A stretch of DNA of 64,000 nucleotides from CAWHXG01 sp963833235 (GTDB lineage: Bacteria; Pseudomonadota; Alphaproteobacteria; Rhodobacterales; Rhodobacteraceae): the NCBI GenBank assembly GCA_963833235.1, contig CAWHXG010000006.1:248001-312000 (forward strand), written 5' to 3'. Numbering within the stretch: the stretch's first letter is position 1; every line of letters begins with the position of its first letter. Shown one piece after another: positions 1 to 8,579 of this stretch. Position numbers and translations under genes: made by a program. The notes under the pieces are model-generated. The model made no database searches. It saw nothing but the letters and a program-made list of their open reading frames with translations, and was not told the origin of the DNA.

Positions 1-571
1 TCGCCAGCAGAGCCGCGCCGCGGGGGGTGTGGTGAACCTCGGGGTGGAACTGCACGCCGTAGAACTGCCGGGCGGGGTCGGCGACGACCGCGCAGGGGGC
101 GGCCGGGGAGGTGGCGAAGACGGAGAAGCCGGGAGCCAGCCGGCGCACGTGGTCGCCGTGACTCATCCAGACCTGCTCCGGCCCCTCGGCGAACCAGCCC
201 TCCAGCAGCGGCGTCGGTTCCGAGGGGGTGACCCGGGCGCGGCCGAACTCGGCGGTGCCCTGGCCCCGCTCCACCGAGCCGCCGAGCTGCGCCATCATCG
301 CCTGCTGGCCGTAGCAGATGCCGAGGATCGGAACGCCCAGCCCGTAGGCTTCCAGGGGCGGGAGCGGGGCGGCGGCATCGAAGACGCTGGCCGGCCCGCC
401 GCTGAAGATCATAGCCCTCGGGGCGAAATCTCGCAAGAATTCCGGGGTGACGGCCTGGAATGGGTGGATCTCGCAATAGACGTTCAACTCGCGCAGTCGC
501 CGCGCGATCAGCTGCGTCACCTGGCTGCCGAAATCGACGATCAGCAGGCGATCATGGGATGGCGTTTCCAT
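1..571 (-). CDS. guaA: GMP synthase (glutamine-hydrolysing), N-terminal part; runs off the left edge
   Basis: This is the glutamine amidotransferase half of GMP synthase, which makes ammonia from glutamine to convert XMP to GMP in the cytoplasm. About 190 residues lie in the window, starting MQ-like as METPSHDRLLIVDFGSQ. The class I amidotransferase signature is complete: the oxyanion motif SGGPASV near residue 59, the nucleophile region ILGICYGQQ near residue 86, and the FHPEV His/Glu pair near residue 174. The ATP-pyrophosphatase and dimerisation domains would lie to the left of the window. The ATG at 571 is chosen because the conserved N-terminal strand follows directly. A gap of about 130 bases separates it from the next minus-strand gene and shows nothing recognisable. 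Confidence 0.93.
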   Translation of the reverse strand, partial: METPSHDRLLIVDFGSQVTQLIARRLRELNVYCEIHPFQAVTPEFLRDFAPRAMIFSGGPASVFDAAAPLPPLEAYGLGVPILGICYGQQAMMAQLGGSVERGQGTAEFGRARVTPSEPTPLLEGWFAEGPEQVWMSHGDHVRRLAPGFSVFATSPAAPCAVVADPARQFYGVQFHPEVHHTPRGAALLA

Positions 572-700
572 GGGCCGAAGGGCTAGGCGCTGGCCGCGGG
601 GCTGACAAGCGCAAGCGACCGGAAATCTGGCCGGGGCAGCCACAAAAGCGGGCCGCGCCCGGGCGGCGTTCGTGGCCCGGCGCGCGCCGGCGCCGGTTGC

Positions 701-1075
701 TCAGCCGACGATCTGCAAAGCGCGAGGGAACGCCGATCCCTCACGCGCCTGCTGAGTTGCGGGGGCCGCCACGAGGCGCTGCTCGGCCATCAATGCCGCC
801 AGAACCTCCACATGGCGGGGAATTCCGTAGCTGGCGTCGCCCGTCAGTCGCGCGGCCTCGAGCGCGGCCTCGATCTCGATCAGCGCATCCAGTGCCGCTG
901 CGGTGCGCGGAAGAACGGGCACCCGCAGAATGCGCCGCAGCATCGTGCCGCGCCGGTAATCGGCGAGGGCGAACCGGGCGGCCCGCACGAGCAGGGCGGG
1001 GCGCCGGATCGCCGCGACGGCCTCTGCTGGGGTCTCTGCAGGGGATGCCGCAAGAATCATGGCCATGTTGCTCAT
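701..1075 (-). CDS. DUF6477 family protein
   Basis: A 124-residue soluble protein of unknown function that I recognise as the Rhodobacterales family DUF6477. It is rich in Ala, Arg and Leu and predicted mainly helical, with an RRPALLVRAARFALADY segment near residue 24 and no membrane segment or signal peptide. The ATG at 1075 has GGAGAT about eight bases upstream, which supports the start. It is divergent from the DUF6456 gene, and the two share a 224-base intergenic region that holds a perfect palindrome. The pairing of these two families is common in Rhodobacterales, as I recall it. No biochemical role can be given. Confidence 0.75.
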   Translation of the reverse strand: MSNMAMILAASPAETPAEAVAAIRRPALLVRAARFALADYRRGTMLRRILRVPVLPRTAAALDALIEIEAALEAARLTGDASYGIPRHVEVLAALMAEQRLVAAPATQQAREGSAFPRALQIVG

Positions 1076-1299
1076 CGTCGATCTCCGCTAATTGCTTCGA
1101 CCCCAGTTATCCACAACCACAGCGGGTGTTGCGCAGATGCCTTATTTCCGCACTGCAGCCTCAGGAAAATTTAGCTTTCCGAAACAATGCTTAAGGCGAA
1201 CGAAAGTTTAACGGGGTTGTCACTGGTACAACCTGAGGTTGTTATTGGGGTGGATAGCGTCAAGTTGTACGCGGTCTGCCCCCGGGGAAGGAGGCAGAT
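1076..1299. promoter_or_regulatory. Divergent intergenic region with perfect 15-bp palindrome
   Basis: This region separates the divergent DUF6477 and DUF6456 genes. Positions 1228-1234 (ACAACCT) and 1236-1242 (AGGTTGT) form a perfect 7-1-7 palindrome centred on base 1235, about 60 bases before the DUF6456 start. It reads as a dimeric regulator site, possibly for the helix-turn-helix protein encoded next to it, but that link is inference. The region is richer in A+T than its surroundings, with TTAA at two places, as expected for promoters. I could not settle on a convincing -10/-35 pair. Confidence 0.4.
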
Positions 1300-2469
1300 G
1301 TGAACATATCGACGATGCGTATTGAGAAGGAGAGAGGGGCCCCCGGCTGGGTTCCGGAAGACGCCGTGCACTACCTGACGCATATCGAGATGGGGCGATC
1401 GATCCGCCAGATTGCCCGGGACGCCGGCTGCCATGCCTCAACCATATCGCGCCGGATCCGCCGCTTCGAAAGTCGGCGCGACGATCCGCTGGTCGATCGC
1501 GCGCTCGACCGTCTGGGCGCCGTTCACTTCGCCGCCGCGACCACGCCGGTTCCCGCCAATTCCCCTGCACGCCTTTCCCCCTCCAGTTCCGACATTGCCA
1601 AGAAGGACCCCCACATGAGCGCCTGCCCCGATCACAAGAGCTTCGGCACCGCCGAAGGCAGCATTGAACGCGAAGCCCTGCGCATCCTGCGCCGTCTGGC
1701 CGAGACCGGCGCGATCCTGGCCGTCGCCAGGGACATGGACAAAGCCGTGGTTCTGCGGGATCTGCCGGATGGGAACACCGCACGCACCGCGGTGGTGGGG
1801 CGAGAGGTGGCCGAGGCGCTGGCGCTGAAGGACTGGATCGAGTGCCATACCCAAGGGGCCATCGCAAGATATCGCATCACGTCGTCGGGCCGGGCGAAGC
1901 TGCGCCGGCTGGCCGCGCGCGAGGAGGGCGATGCCGGTGGTTTCGCCGAGGCGGCCAGCCCCTTCGGCGAGCAGCATCGCGACTGGGAGGAGCGAGAGGT
2001 CGAGGGAGAGGCAGGCGGGCGCCGGAGGCTGCGGTTCAACCTGTCCGAAAGCCCGCTGACGGCGGTGGCACGGCGCCGCGACAAGGACGGCAAGCCGTTC
2101 CTCGATCATGGCCTCGTGGCGGCGGGCGAGCGGCTGCGGGAGGATTTCGAGCTGGCCCAGATGGGGCCGCGCGTGGCGCAGAACTGGGACAGGTTCCTGA
2201 CCGCCGGCAGCCGTGGCGGCCCGGCCTCGGGCGGCACGGCCGACGGCCCGCGCGCGGCGCGCGAGCGGGTCGGCGAGGCGCTGGCCGATCTTGGCCCCGG
2301 GCTCGGCGACGTGGTTCTGCGCACCTGCTGCTTTCTTGAAGGCATGGAGACGACCGAGCGGCACATGGGCTGGTCGGCGCGTTCGGGCAAGATCGTGCTG
2401 CGCATCGCGCTGCAGCGGCTGAAGGCGCATTACGACATGCAGGGCCGCTACGCGCCGAGAATCGGCTGA
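1300..2469 (+). CDS. DUF6456 domain-containing helix-turn-helix protein
   Basis: A 389-residue predicted DNA-binding protein. Residues about 20-65 contain a helix-turn-helix of the HTH_38 type, with the recognition helix in GCHASTISRRIRRF. The C-terminal half (about 210-385) matches DUF6456, with the stretch SPLTAVARRRDKDGKPFLD and a helical region that includes EDFELAQMGPRVAQNWDRF. The start is a GTG with AAGGAGG at 1288-1294, a strong ribosome site. It is probably a regulator found mainly in Rhodobacterales; its targets are unknown. The neighbouring palindrome at 1228-1242 could be its own operator. A strong hairpin follows the stop codon. Confidence 0.8.
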   Translation: MNISTMRIEKERGAPGWVPEDAVHYLTHIEMGRSIRQIARDAGCHASTISRRIRRFESRRDDPLVDRALDRLGAVHFAAATTPVPANSPARLSPSSSDIAKKDPHMSACPDHKSFGTAEGSIEREALRILRRLAETGAILAVARDMDKAVVLRDLPDGNTARTAVVGREVAEALALKDWIECHTQGAIARYRITSSGRAKLRRLAAREEGDAGGFAEAASPFGEQHRDWEEREVEGEAGGRRRLRFNLSESPLTAVARRRDKDGKPFLDHGLVAAGERLREDFELAQMGPRVAQNWDRFLTAGSRGGPASGGTADGPRAARERVGEALADLGPGLGDVVLRTCCFLEGMETTERHMGWSARSGKIVLRIALQRLKAHYDMQGRYAPRIG

Positions 2470-2478
2470 GCGCGGGGG

Positions 2479-2508
2479 CGGCAGGAGCGGGGCGTCCCGC
2501 TCTTGCCG
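2479..2508 (+). terminator. Hairpin downstream of the DUF6456 gene
   Basis: A 13-bp stem with one G-T pair: CGGCAGGAGCGGG at 2479-2491 pairs with CCCGCTCTTGCCG at 2496-2508 around the loop GCGT. It begins ten bases after the stop codon. There is no T-run directly behind it; a loose T-rich stretch appears near 2530-2540. It is probably a transcription terminator. The remaining 254 bases up to the glycosyltransferase show no gene. Confidence 0.6.
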
Positions 2509-2762
2509 CGTGCCGGGCATTCCGGCGGGATTTAATGTTTTTCACGATTGATTGAGCGGTATTTTCTTCGAGGCCCGGCCATGGCGGGCGAGGTTTGCCG
2601 GCCCACCAGGCGGCTGCGATACGGCAGGGCGCGCCAGGACCGCCCGGGATGCGGCCGTGCGGGGCGGCGTGGGGCGTGGGTCGTTTGGCCGCCCGGCGCG
2701 CATCGTGCGGCTTGCTTGCGCGCCGGCCTGCGCGGCCCGGCCGCAGCTTGGCGGCGGGCGCC

Positions 2763-3818
2763 TCAGCCGTGATCCCTGCGGACGTTCCCCATTTCCTCCA
2801 GAGCGGCGGCGATGGTCCCCGCCGTATCGCGCCAGCGCGGCAGGGCCGTGCCGCGCTGCGCCGAGGCGCGGGACAACGCGCGGTACGCGCCGGCATCGCA
2901 GAGCAAGGTCCACAAGGCCGCCGCGAAGGCCGCCGGATCGTCGGGCGGCACGAGGCGGCCGGCATCGCCTACCGTATCGGGCACGGCACCCGACGCGCAG
3001 CTTACGATGGGCAGCCCCCAAAGCATCGCTTCGCCGAAAACGATCCCGTAGCCTTCGTACCGCGTTGCCAACGCGAAGACGCTTGCCGCCTGGTAGGCAG
3101 CGCGCAGGGAAGCAGGATCCAGCTCTCCGGCGAGGGTGACGCGGTCGCCGAGGCCGTGCGCCTGGATCTGCCCGGCCAGCGCCTCGGCGATCCGCACCTC
3201 GTGGGTGGCGCCGACGATCCGCGCCTGCCACGGCAGATCGGTCAACCGCGAGAGCGCCGCGATCAGAACGTCGTGCCCCTTGCGCTCGGCGAAAATGCCC
3301 ACGGCTAGGATCACCGGCGGCGCGGCCGGGGTCCGTTCGCCGCCCCGTTGGTCGAAGCCGGGCGGGGCGATGGTGATGCGCGGCGCCGGCACGGCGAATT
3401 GCTCGCTCAGCTGGCGAGCGGTGTGCGGGCTGGGCACGATCATGTGGGCGGCGTGGACGAGCGACATGCGTTCGTTGCGCAACAGGAAGGCCGCGCGCGC
3501 CGGGCTGAGGCCGCTTTCCAGCCCCAGGGGATGATGGATGATCGGCACCAGCGGTGCGCGGATGGCGGCGAGCCCCCCGGGGTCCACCGTGCCGGGCACG
3601 AAACCGTCGAGCAGGATCGGCGTGTCGGCCGGCACCTCGCCCAGCAGCGCGAGGGTGCGGGCGGCATCGGCTTCGCTCGGGTCGGGGAAGCTTTCGGGCA
3701 GTTGCAGGTGATCGATCCGGTGGCCGAGCGCGCGGAGGGCGTGCAGGACGGAGGATTCGTAGACGAAGCCGCCGGTCAGCCGGTGCATGTCGCCGGGGAT
3801 GGCGAAGACGGCCCTCAC
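2763..3818 (-). CDS. Glycosyltransferase family 4
   Basis: A 351-residue GT-B fold glycosyltransferase of the GT4 family, which moves a sugar from a nucleotide donor to an unknown acceptor. It starts at a GTG whose bases overlap the stop codon of the permease (GTGA), giving VRAVFAIPGDMHRLTGG. Family features visible are the phosphate-loop region ILAVGIFAERKGHDVLIAAL near residue 190, and the donor-binding EX7E-like segment ATRYEGYGIVFGEAMLWGLP near 270 followed by VSCASGAVPDTVGDAG. It is the last gene of an operon with a UPF0104 membrane protein and an ABC importer, so the acceptor may be a lipid or membrane glycan; that is inference. Confidence 0.85.
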   Translation of the reverse strand: MRAVFAIPGDMHRLTGGFVYESSVLHALRALGHRIDHLQLPESFPDPSEADAARTLALLGEVPADTPILLDGFVPGTVDPGGLAAIRAPLVPIIHHPLGLESGLSPARAAFLLRNERMSLVHAAHMIVPSPHTARQLSEQFAVPAPRITIAPPGFDQRGGERTPAAPPVILAVGIFAERKGHDVLIAALSRLTDLPWQARIVGATHEVRIAEALAGQIQAHGLGDRVTLAGELDPASLRAAYQAASVFALATRYEGYGIVFGEAMLWGLPIVSCASGAVPDTVGDAGRLVPPDDPAAFAAALWTLLCDAGAYRALSRASAQRGTALPRWRDTAGTIAAALEEMGNVRRDHG

Positions 3819-5401
3819 CGCGCCGTCTGCTCCGGCGCATAGACCCGCAGCACCGCACGCTCGGCGGTGGCCACCGCGGCATAGGCGAGGGTCGCCGTGG
3901 CGGCGACGAGGGCAATGGCACTCCACAGCATGTTGTAGTCGGAGGTAGAGGCGGTGAGCGCCATCAGGCTGCCGATGCCGTTGCCGGTGGCCAGCCACTC
4001 CGCCGTGGTGACCGCCAGGATCGCCGCCGGCACGCCCATGCGCGCGGCGGCGAAGAAGGCCGGCAGCATGGCGGGCAGCCGCGCGAGGCGCAGCTCGCGC
4101 CAGCGCCCGCTGGCGTAGGTGTCGAAGATGTCGATCACCTGGCCGGGGGTCTGCCGCAGCCCCTGCAGGCAGGCGACAAGGGTGGGGAAGAAGATCATCA
4201 CCGCGACGATGACGATGGTGCCGGTGGCGCCACGCCCGAGGGCCAGAACGATCAGCGGCGCCGTGGTGACGATGGGCACCGAGCGCAGGGCGATCGAGAT
4301 GGGCAGGGCGGTGGCCGCGAGCCCCGGCGCCAGGACGATGGCGCAGGCCAGCCCCGCGCCGAGCGCCAGGCCCGCGAGGTATCCCGGCAGGGCGAACCGC
4401 AGGGTCTCGCCATAGGCGCCCAGCAAGGCGGCGCGGTGCGACGCGGCTTCGGGGCCGGTGATGAGGAAGGCAAGGACATCGCCGGGCCGTTTGGCGAAGA
4501 AGGGGTTGAGGTGCAGCGCTTCCATCGCGAGATGCCAGAGGGCGAGGGCCATGGCGGCCATCAGCGCGGCCTCCAGTGCCGAGGCGCCGAGGCCGCGGGA
4601 CGCGGCGGCGCCCGGCGCCGTCAGCAGCAGCGCGGGCGGTGCCCGCACCAGCCGTCGGCCGACGTAGCCAAGCGCCCAGTAGGCCACCATGGCGGTTGCG
4701 GCGGCGAGGGCGGCGATGGCCCAGGTCGCCTCCACGTCGAGCGCGCGGGTGGCACGGATGGTCAGCACGCCCAGTCCCCGCTCCGCCCCGGTGAACTCGC
4801 CGATCATCGCGCCGAGGATCGCGGCAGGCGCTGCGATCTGCAGGCCCGCGATCAGGTAGGGCAGTGAGGCGGCGGCGCGCACGTGGAAGAGCTGCGCGGC
4901 CGCCCCCCGGCCATGTGTGCGCACCAGATCGAGCCAGCTTTGCGGCACCGCGCGCAGCCCCACCATGAGGGCGAGGAACGTGGTGTAGTAGACAGCCAGC
5001 GCCGCCAGCACGATCTGCGGCCCGTCGCCGGGGCCGAAGACCACGCGCAAAATCGGGCCGGTTGCCACGAGGGGCAGGCAGAAGACAAGCAACGCAAGCG
5101 CGCCCAGGAGCCGCTCCAGCCGCGGGGCGAGCAGCACCGCGGCGGCAAGCGCGATGGCAGCAAGATTGCCCCAGACAAAGCCCCAGGCGGCGTTCTGCAG
5201 GGTCGTGGCGAGGGCGCGGGCGAGAAGCGGCGCGTGGGCGGCGCCATAGGCGGCGATGGCGCCCGGCCCGGCCAGCACGTAGCTGCCCGCCTGCAACCGC
5301 GCCGCGAGTTCCCAAAGCACCAGCAGCGCGACCAACCCAAGCACCCGCGAGACCGTAGCACCCAGGATCGGAGCGCCGAGTGCCGCGGCGCGGGCGGTCA
5401 C
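3815..5401 (-). CDS. ABC transporter permease, two permease domains fused in one chain
   Basis: A 528-residue membrane protein that holds two copies of a BPD_transp_1 (SsuC/ThiX-like) permease in tandem. Each half has about six membrane segments and an EAA loop: the first reads VGLRAVPQSWLDLVRTHG near residue 125, the second LQGLRQTPGQVIDIFDTY near residue 405. The first half has IGEFTGAERGLGVL and the second a matching TTAEWLATGNGIGSL after the loop. Family members are normally about 250-270 residues and form dimers; here one chain would supply the whole membrane unit. The start is GTG in a GTGA overlap with the ATPase stop. It works with the binding protein and ATPase upstream. Confidence 0.88.
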   Translation of the reverse strand: MTARAAALGAPILGATVSRVLGLVALLVLWELAARLQAGSYVLAGPGAIAAYGAAHAPLLARALATTLQNAAWGFVWGNLAAIALAAAVLLAPRLERLLGALALLVFCLPLVATGPILRVVFGPGDGPQIVLAALAVYYTTFLALMVGLRAVPQSWLDLVRTHGRGAAAQLFHVRAAASLPYLIAGLQIAAPAAILGAMIGEFTGAERGLGVLTIRATRALDVEATWAIAALAAATAMVAYWALGYVGRRLVRAPPALLLTAPGAAASRGLGASALEAALMAAMALALWHLAMEALHLNPFFAKRPGDVLAFLITGPEAASHRAALLGAYGETLRFALPGYLAGLALGAGLACAIVLAPGLAATALPISIALRSVPIVTTAPLIVLALGRGATGTIVIVAVMIFFPTLVACLQGLRQTPGQVIDIFDTYASGRWRELRLARLPAMLPAFFAAARMGVPAAILAVTTAEWLATGNGIGSLMALTASTSDYNMLWSAIALVAATATLAYAAVATAERAVLRVYAPEQTAR

Positions 5402-6201
5402 TGGGCGGCCATCGGGCGATCCGGCGCGCTGGCCTCCAGCGCCGCGGTGACCTGCTCGACCAGATCGCGGAAGGCGGGCGCGTCCTCCAGCCGGGGGCGG
5501 GCCAGCGTCACCGCGATCTCGGCCACGATGCGGCCCGGGCGCGGCGAGAGCACCACGATCCGGTCGGCCAGCATCACCGCCTCGACCATCGAATGGGTGA
5601 CCAGAACGGCGGTTGTGCCCTGCTCCTGCCACAGCGCCGGCAGGTCGCGGTTCAGCCGCCGGCGGGTCAGCTCGTCGACCGCGCCGAAGGGCTCGTCGAG
5701 CAGCAGAAGCTCGGGCGCGCCCACGAGGCAGCGGGCGATGGCGGCGCGCTGGCGCATGCCGCCCGAAAGCTCCGCCGGGCGCCTGTCCTCGAAGCCCTTG
5801 AGGCCGACCATCGCGATCAGCCGGTCCACCCGCGCCGGGTCGGCGGGCCGCCGCGCGAGGGTCAGCGCCAGGGCGATGTTGCCGCGCAGGCTGCGCCAGG
5901 GCAGCAGCGAGGCGTCCTGAAAGGCCATGGCGAGCCCCGCGCGGCGGGTCAGCTCCTGCGGGGTCTCGGCGCCGACGCGGATCGTGCCGCCGCTTGGCGC
6001 CTCCAGCCCCGCGACCATCCGCAGAAGCGTGGACTTGCCGCATCCGGAGGGACCGACCAGTGCGGTGGTTCGTCCGGCGGGAAACGTGGCGTCGAGGGGC
6101 CCGAGGGCGGGCAGGGGGTCGCCCGCGCCGCCGAACACCTTGATCAACCCCGTGCAGCGGACGGATTGCCCCCGTCCGCCGCGAACGTCTTCAGGCTGCA
6201 T
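5398..6201 (-). CDS. ABC transporter ATP-binding protein, SsuB/ThiZ-like
   Basis: The ATPase of a nitrate/sulfonate/thiamine-precursor type importer. Counting from the ATG at 6201 it has 267 residues. Walker A is GPSGCGKST near residue 50, the Q-loop FQDASLLPW near 94, the ABC signature LSGGMRQRAAIARCL near 145, and Walker B LLLDEPFGAVDE near 168, followed by VTHSMVEAVMLADR with the switch histidine. A start at 6240 is also open, but the ATG at 6201 overlaps the true stop of the binding protein gene, as expected for coupled translation, and the codons between 6240 and 6201 belong to that upstream gene in another frame. Confidence 0.88.
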   Translation of the reverse strand: MQPEDVRGGRGQSVRCTGLIKVFGGAGDPLPALGPLDATFPAGRTTALVGPSGCGKSTLLRMVAGLEAPSGGTIRVGAETPQELTRRAGLAMAFQDASLLPWRSLRGNIALALTLARRPADPARVDRLIAMVGLKGFEDRRPAELSGGMRQRAAIARCLVGAPELLLLDEPFGAVDELTRRRLNRDLPALWQEQGTTAVLVTHSMVEAVMLADRIVVLSPRPGRIVAEIAVTLARPRLEDAPAFRDLVEQVTAALEASAPDRPMAAQ

Positions 6202-7196
6202 GCACTTCTTCGAGAAGGGAGCGATCCCACAGCGACGCATCGAACGTCGCGTCCCAGGAGGGCGAGGGTCTCGACGTTGGCGGCCACGGTCTCTTCGGTG
6301 AACCAGCCAAAGCCGTGCGCCTCGGTCAGCTCCGAGAACATCAAGGGCACCTGCCGTTCGGCCTGCACCTCCTGGGTGGGGAGGTCGAGGCCGGCATCGG
6401 GGAACATCCGCACCGTCAGCGCCGCCGCGGCGGCCGGGTCGGCCTGATAGTCGGCCCAGCCCATCACCTCGCCCTGCATCAGCGCCACAAGATCGGCGCG
6501 GCGGTTCGCCAGGCTATTTTCGGTCGCGATGTAGGTCTGGGAATGCACCGCGTAGCCATGATCGGCCATCAGCATCGTCACCGCCTCGATGCCGCGCATC
6601 GCCATGGCCACGGGCAGGTCGGTCGCCCAGCAGAGCAGGCAGTCGACCTGGCCTGCGACCAGCGGGGCCGCGTCGTACTGGGTCGGCACCACCTCGATCC
6701 GGTCGATGTCGACGTCGTTGAGGGTGCACAGCGCCTGCAGCACGGGCATGTTGGCCAATGCCATGCCGATGCGTTTGCCTTCCATGTCCTTGGGCACGTT
6801 CACCGGGTCCGTGGCAAGGGAGGCGATGGCGAAGGGGTTCTTCTGCATCGCGACACCGATGATCTTAAAGGGGGCGCCCTGCTCCACGGCCGCCGCCGTG
6901 TAATCGGCGGCCGAGATGCCCACCAGTGCGGTGCCGGCGACCACCGGCGGCTCTACCGGCGCGTTCGGGCCGCCCGGGTTCAGCGCCACGTCGAGGCCGC
7001 GTTCCGTCCAGTAACCGCGGTCGCGGGCGATGTAGCTGCCGCCGAACTGCACCGAATGCAACCACGAAAGTTGCAGGGCGACGCTGCGGTCCTGCGCCCG
7101 CAGGGGCAGGCCGGCCGCACCGAGGGCGAGTGCGGCCGATCCGGCGCCAAGGACGCGCCGGCGCGTGGGCGCGGGGCGGAAGCTTGCAAGTGTCAT
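6191..7196 (-). CDS. ABC substrate-binding protein, THI5/NMT1-like, apparent frameshift near its end
   Basis: The periplasmic binding protein of the importer. A twin-arginine type leader (TRRRVLGAG, then an Ala/Gly core ending LRAQ) starts the chain. The mature part has the NMT1/THI5 pattern LSWLHSVQFGGSYIARDRGY and GLDVALNPGGP. Family members bind pyrimidine precursors, riboflavin, nitrate or sulfonates, so the ligand is open. As written, the frame runs on to 6144 with an implausible tail after LALLGRDV. One base too many near 6251 would explain this: the alternative frame reads ATFDASLWDRSLLEEVHAA and stops at 6191, which fits the family and overlaps the ATPase start. With that correction the protein has 334 residues. 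It could be a sequencing error or a recent mutation. Confidence 0.8.
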
Positions 7197-7228
7197 GGTC
7201 GAAATGTCTCCGTGGTTCGGGAATGAGG

Positions 7229-8203
7229 TTAACGTCCGGTGTCCCGCGGCGGCAAGATGTCCAAGCGGCGCTGCGGGCCGGGTTGGCCCGGGGGGCCTTG
7301 CGGGAGAGCCGGCGCCAGCGCGGGCCAGAGCAGGCCGGGCAGGCTGGTGGCCAGCAGCACCGCGCCGAAGGCGAGCCCCGCGGCCACGCCCGCCGCTGGG
7401 GCCGCGCCGGCCAGCGGGAAGAGCCCCGCGGCCGCGCCCTCGCGCCAGCCCCAGCCGGCGACCGAGAGCGGGATCAGCATGGCCACGAGAATGAGCGGCA
7501 CGATGGTCAGCACCAATTCCGCATCGAGGGTGGTACCCGTGGCCCGGGCGCAGAAGGCGAAGGCGATGAGGTTGGACGCGGCGATGCACAGCGACAGCGC
7601 GATCTGCTTGGGCAGCACCTCGACATCCAGCAATGCTGCCCGGGCAGCCCGCCAGAGCGCGCCGATATGGGCCGAGCGGCGACCGAGCAGGCGCAGAGCG
7701 GCCACGAGGCAGACAGCGCCCGCGAGCGCCGCGGCAAGGGCCGCCATCGTCCAGCCCGGCCAGCCGATGCCGCCGGGACGGATCAGCGCCAGCGCGAAGC
7801 CAAGCGCCATCAGCGAGAAGAGCGCGATCTGCCCGGCCATCCGTTCGAGGATGACGGCATGGGTCGCGCGGGCGAGGCCCACGGGGTGCCGCGAGCGCAT
7901 GGCCCGCGCCGCGTCGCCCAGGACCCCGCCGGGCAGGGTCGCGTTGACGATCTGCGAGAGGTAGTATTCGCCCACCGCGTGGCGCCACCCGATGCGCAAC
8001 CCCAGCCGGCCGGCGGTCATGCGCCAGCGCAAAGCCATCAGCACGGTCTGGGCGATGAGCACGGCGGCGGCGGCCAGCAGCCAGCCCGGGGCCGCTGTGG
8101 ACAGCCGCTGCCATGCGCCGGCTGCATCGGTGAAGGCCAGCACGGTGGCGACCAGCCCAAGTGAAAGCCCGACGCGCAGCGCGACCTTGAGGGCCTTTCT
8201 CAT
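7229..8203 (-). CDS. UPF0104 / lysylphosphatidylglycerol synthase-like membrane protein
   Basis: A 324-residue inner-membrane protein with about eight hydrophobic segments, of the lysylphosphatidylglycerol synthetase transmembrane family (UPF0104). The family signature is visible as ALRWRMTAGRLGL near residue 58, YYLSQIVNATLPGGVLGDAAR near 80 and ERMAGQIALFS near 120. The soluble aminoacyl-transferase domain of true MprF is missing, so it may be a lipid flippase-like or glycan-related protein. It is first in a five-gene operon, 32 bases before the binding protein, with an ABC importer and a glycosyltransferase behind it. The substrate is unknown. Confidence 0.8.
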   Translation of the reverse strand: MRKALKVALRVGLSLGLVATVLAFTDAAGAWQRLSTAAPGWLLAAAAVLIAQTVLMALRWRMTAGRLGLRIGWRHAVGEYYLSQIVNATLPGGVLGDAARAMRSRHPVGLARATHAVILERMAGQIALFSLMALGFALALIRPGGIGWPGWTMAALAAALAGAVCLVAALRLLGRRSAHIGALWRAARAALLDVEVLPKQIALSLCIAASNLIAFAFCARATGTTLDAELVLTIVPLILVAMLIPLSVAGWGWREGAAAGLFPLAGAAPAAGVAAGLAFGAVLLATSLPGLLWPALAPALPQGPPGQPGPQRRLDILPPRDTGR

Positions 8204-8579
8204 GCGGTCGCCCCGCTGGGAGGCGGGGAGGCGGCATCGTCGCCCCAGGGCGGCGGTTTGGCGGGCGCGCGCGGCGCCGCGCCAGGATCCTCAGGATGCA
8301 TCATTCCACCTTAGATATGTCGCTCCGCCGACATGGCCATCGCGGGCCATGCCGGGCCATGCCGGGCCCTAGGCCGCTTGCGTCCAGGCGGGCCGGGCAC
8401 GGATCGGCATCGGGCGCCCCGGCGCGATTTTTAGCCGCCGCACCGCCCCTCGCCCTTCGACGAAAGCGTCCCCGCGACACAGATCGCGGGGACGTTGCCT
8501 TGGTTTCGGATGGTGCCCCGGGGGTTGGTGCCCCGGTTCCGAAGCTGCCCGCCGAAGAGGACGGCCCCGGATGCGCGGA
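8204..8579. other. 376-base intergenic region between UPF0104 and catalase genes
   Basis: This stretch holds the upstream region of the minus-strand UPF0104 operon and the terminator hairpin behind catalase. Short open frames occur on both strands but lack ribosome sites and any recognisable product. The sequence near 8340-8375 has overlapping GCCGGGCCATGCC-type direct copies, which look like a small local duplication. I see nothing else. Confidence 0.5.
8467..8494 (-). terminator. Terminator hairpin behind catalase
   Basis: A perfect 11-bp stem, CGTCCCCGCGA at 8467-8477 against TCGCGGGGACG at 8484-8494, encloses the loop CACAGA. On the minus strand it lies 86 bases past the catalase stop and is followed by a short T-run (GCTTTCG). 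It is a probable intrinsic terminator. Confidence 0.65.

Noticed and set aside
7229..8203. Full MprF lysylphosphatidylglycerol synthase
   Set aside because: Only the membrane part of the family is present; the C-terminal aminoacyl transfer domain is missing, so lysine transfer should not be assigned.
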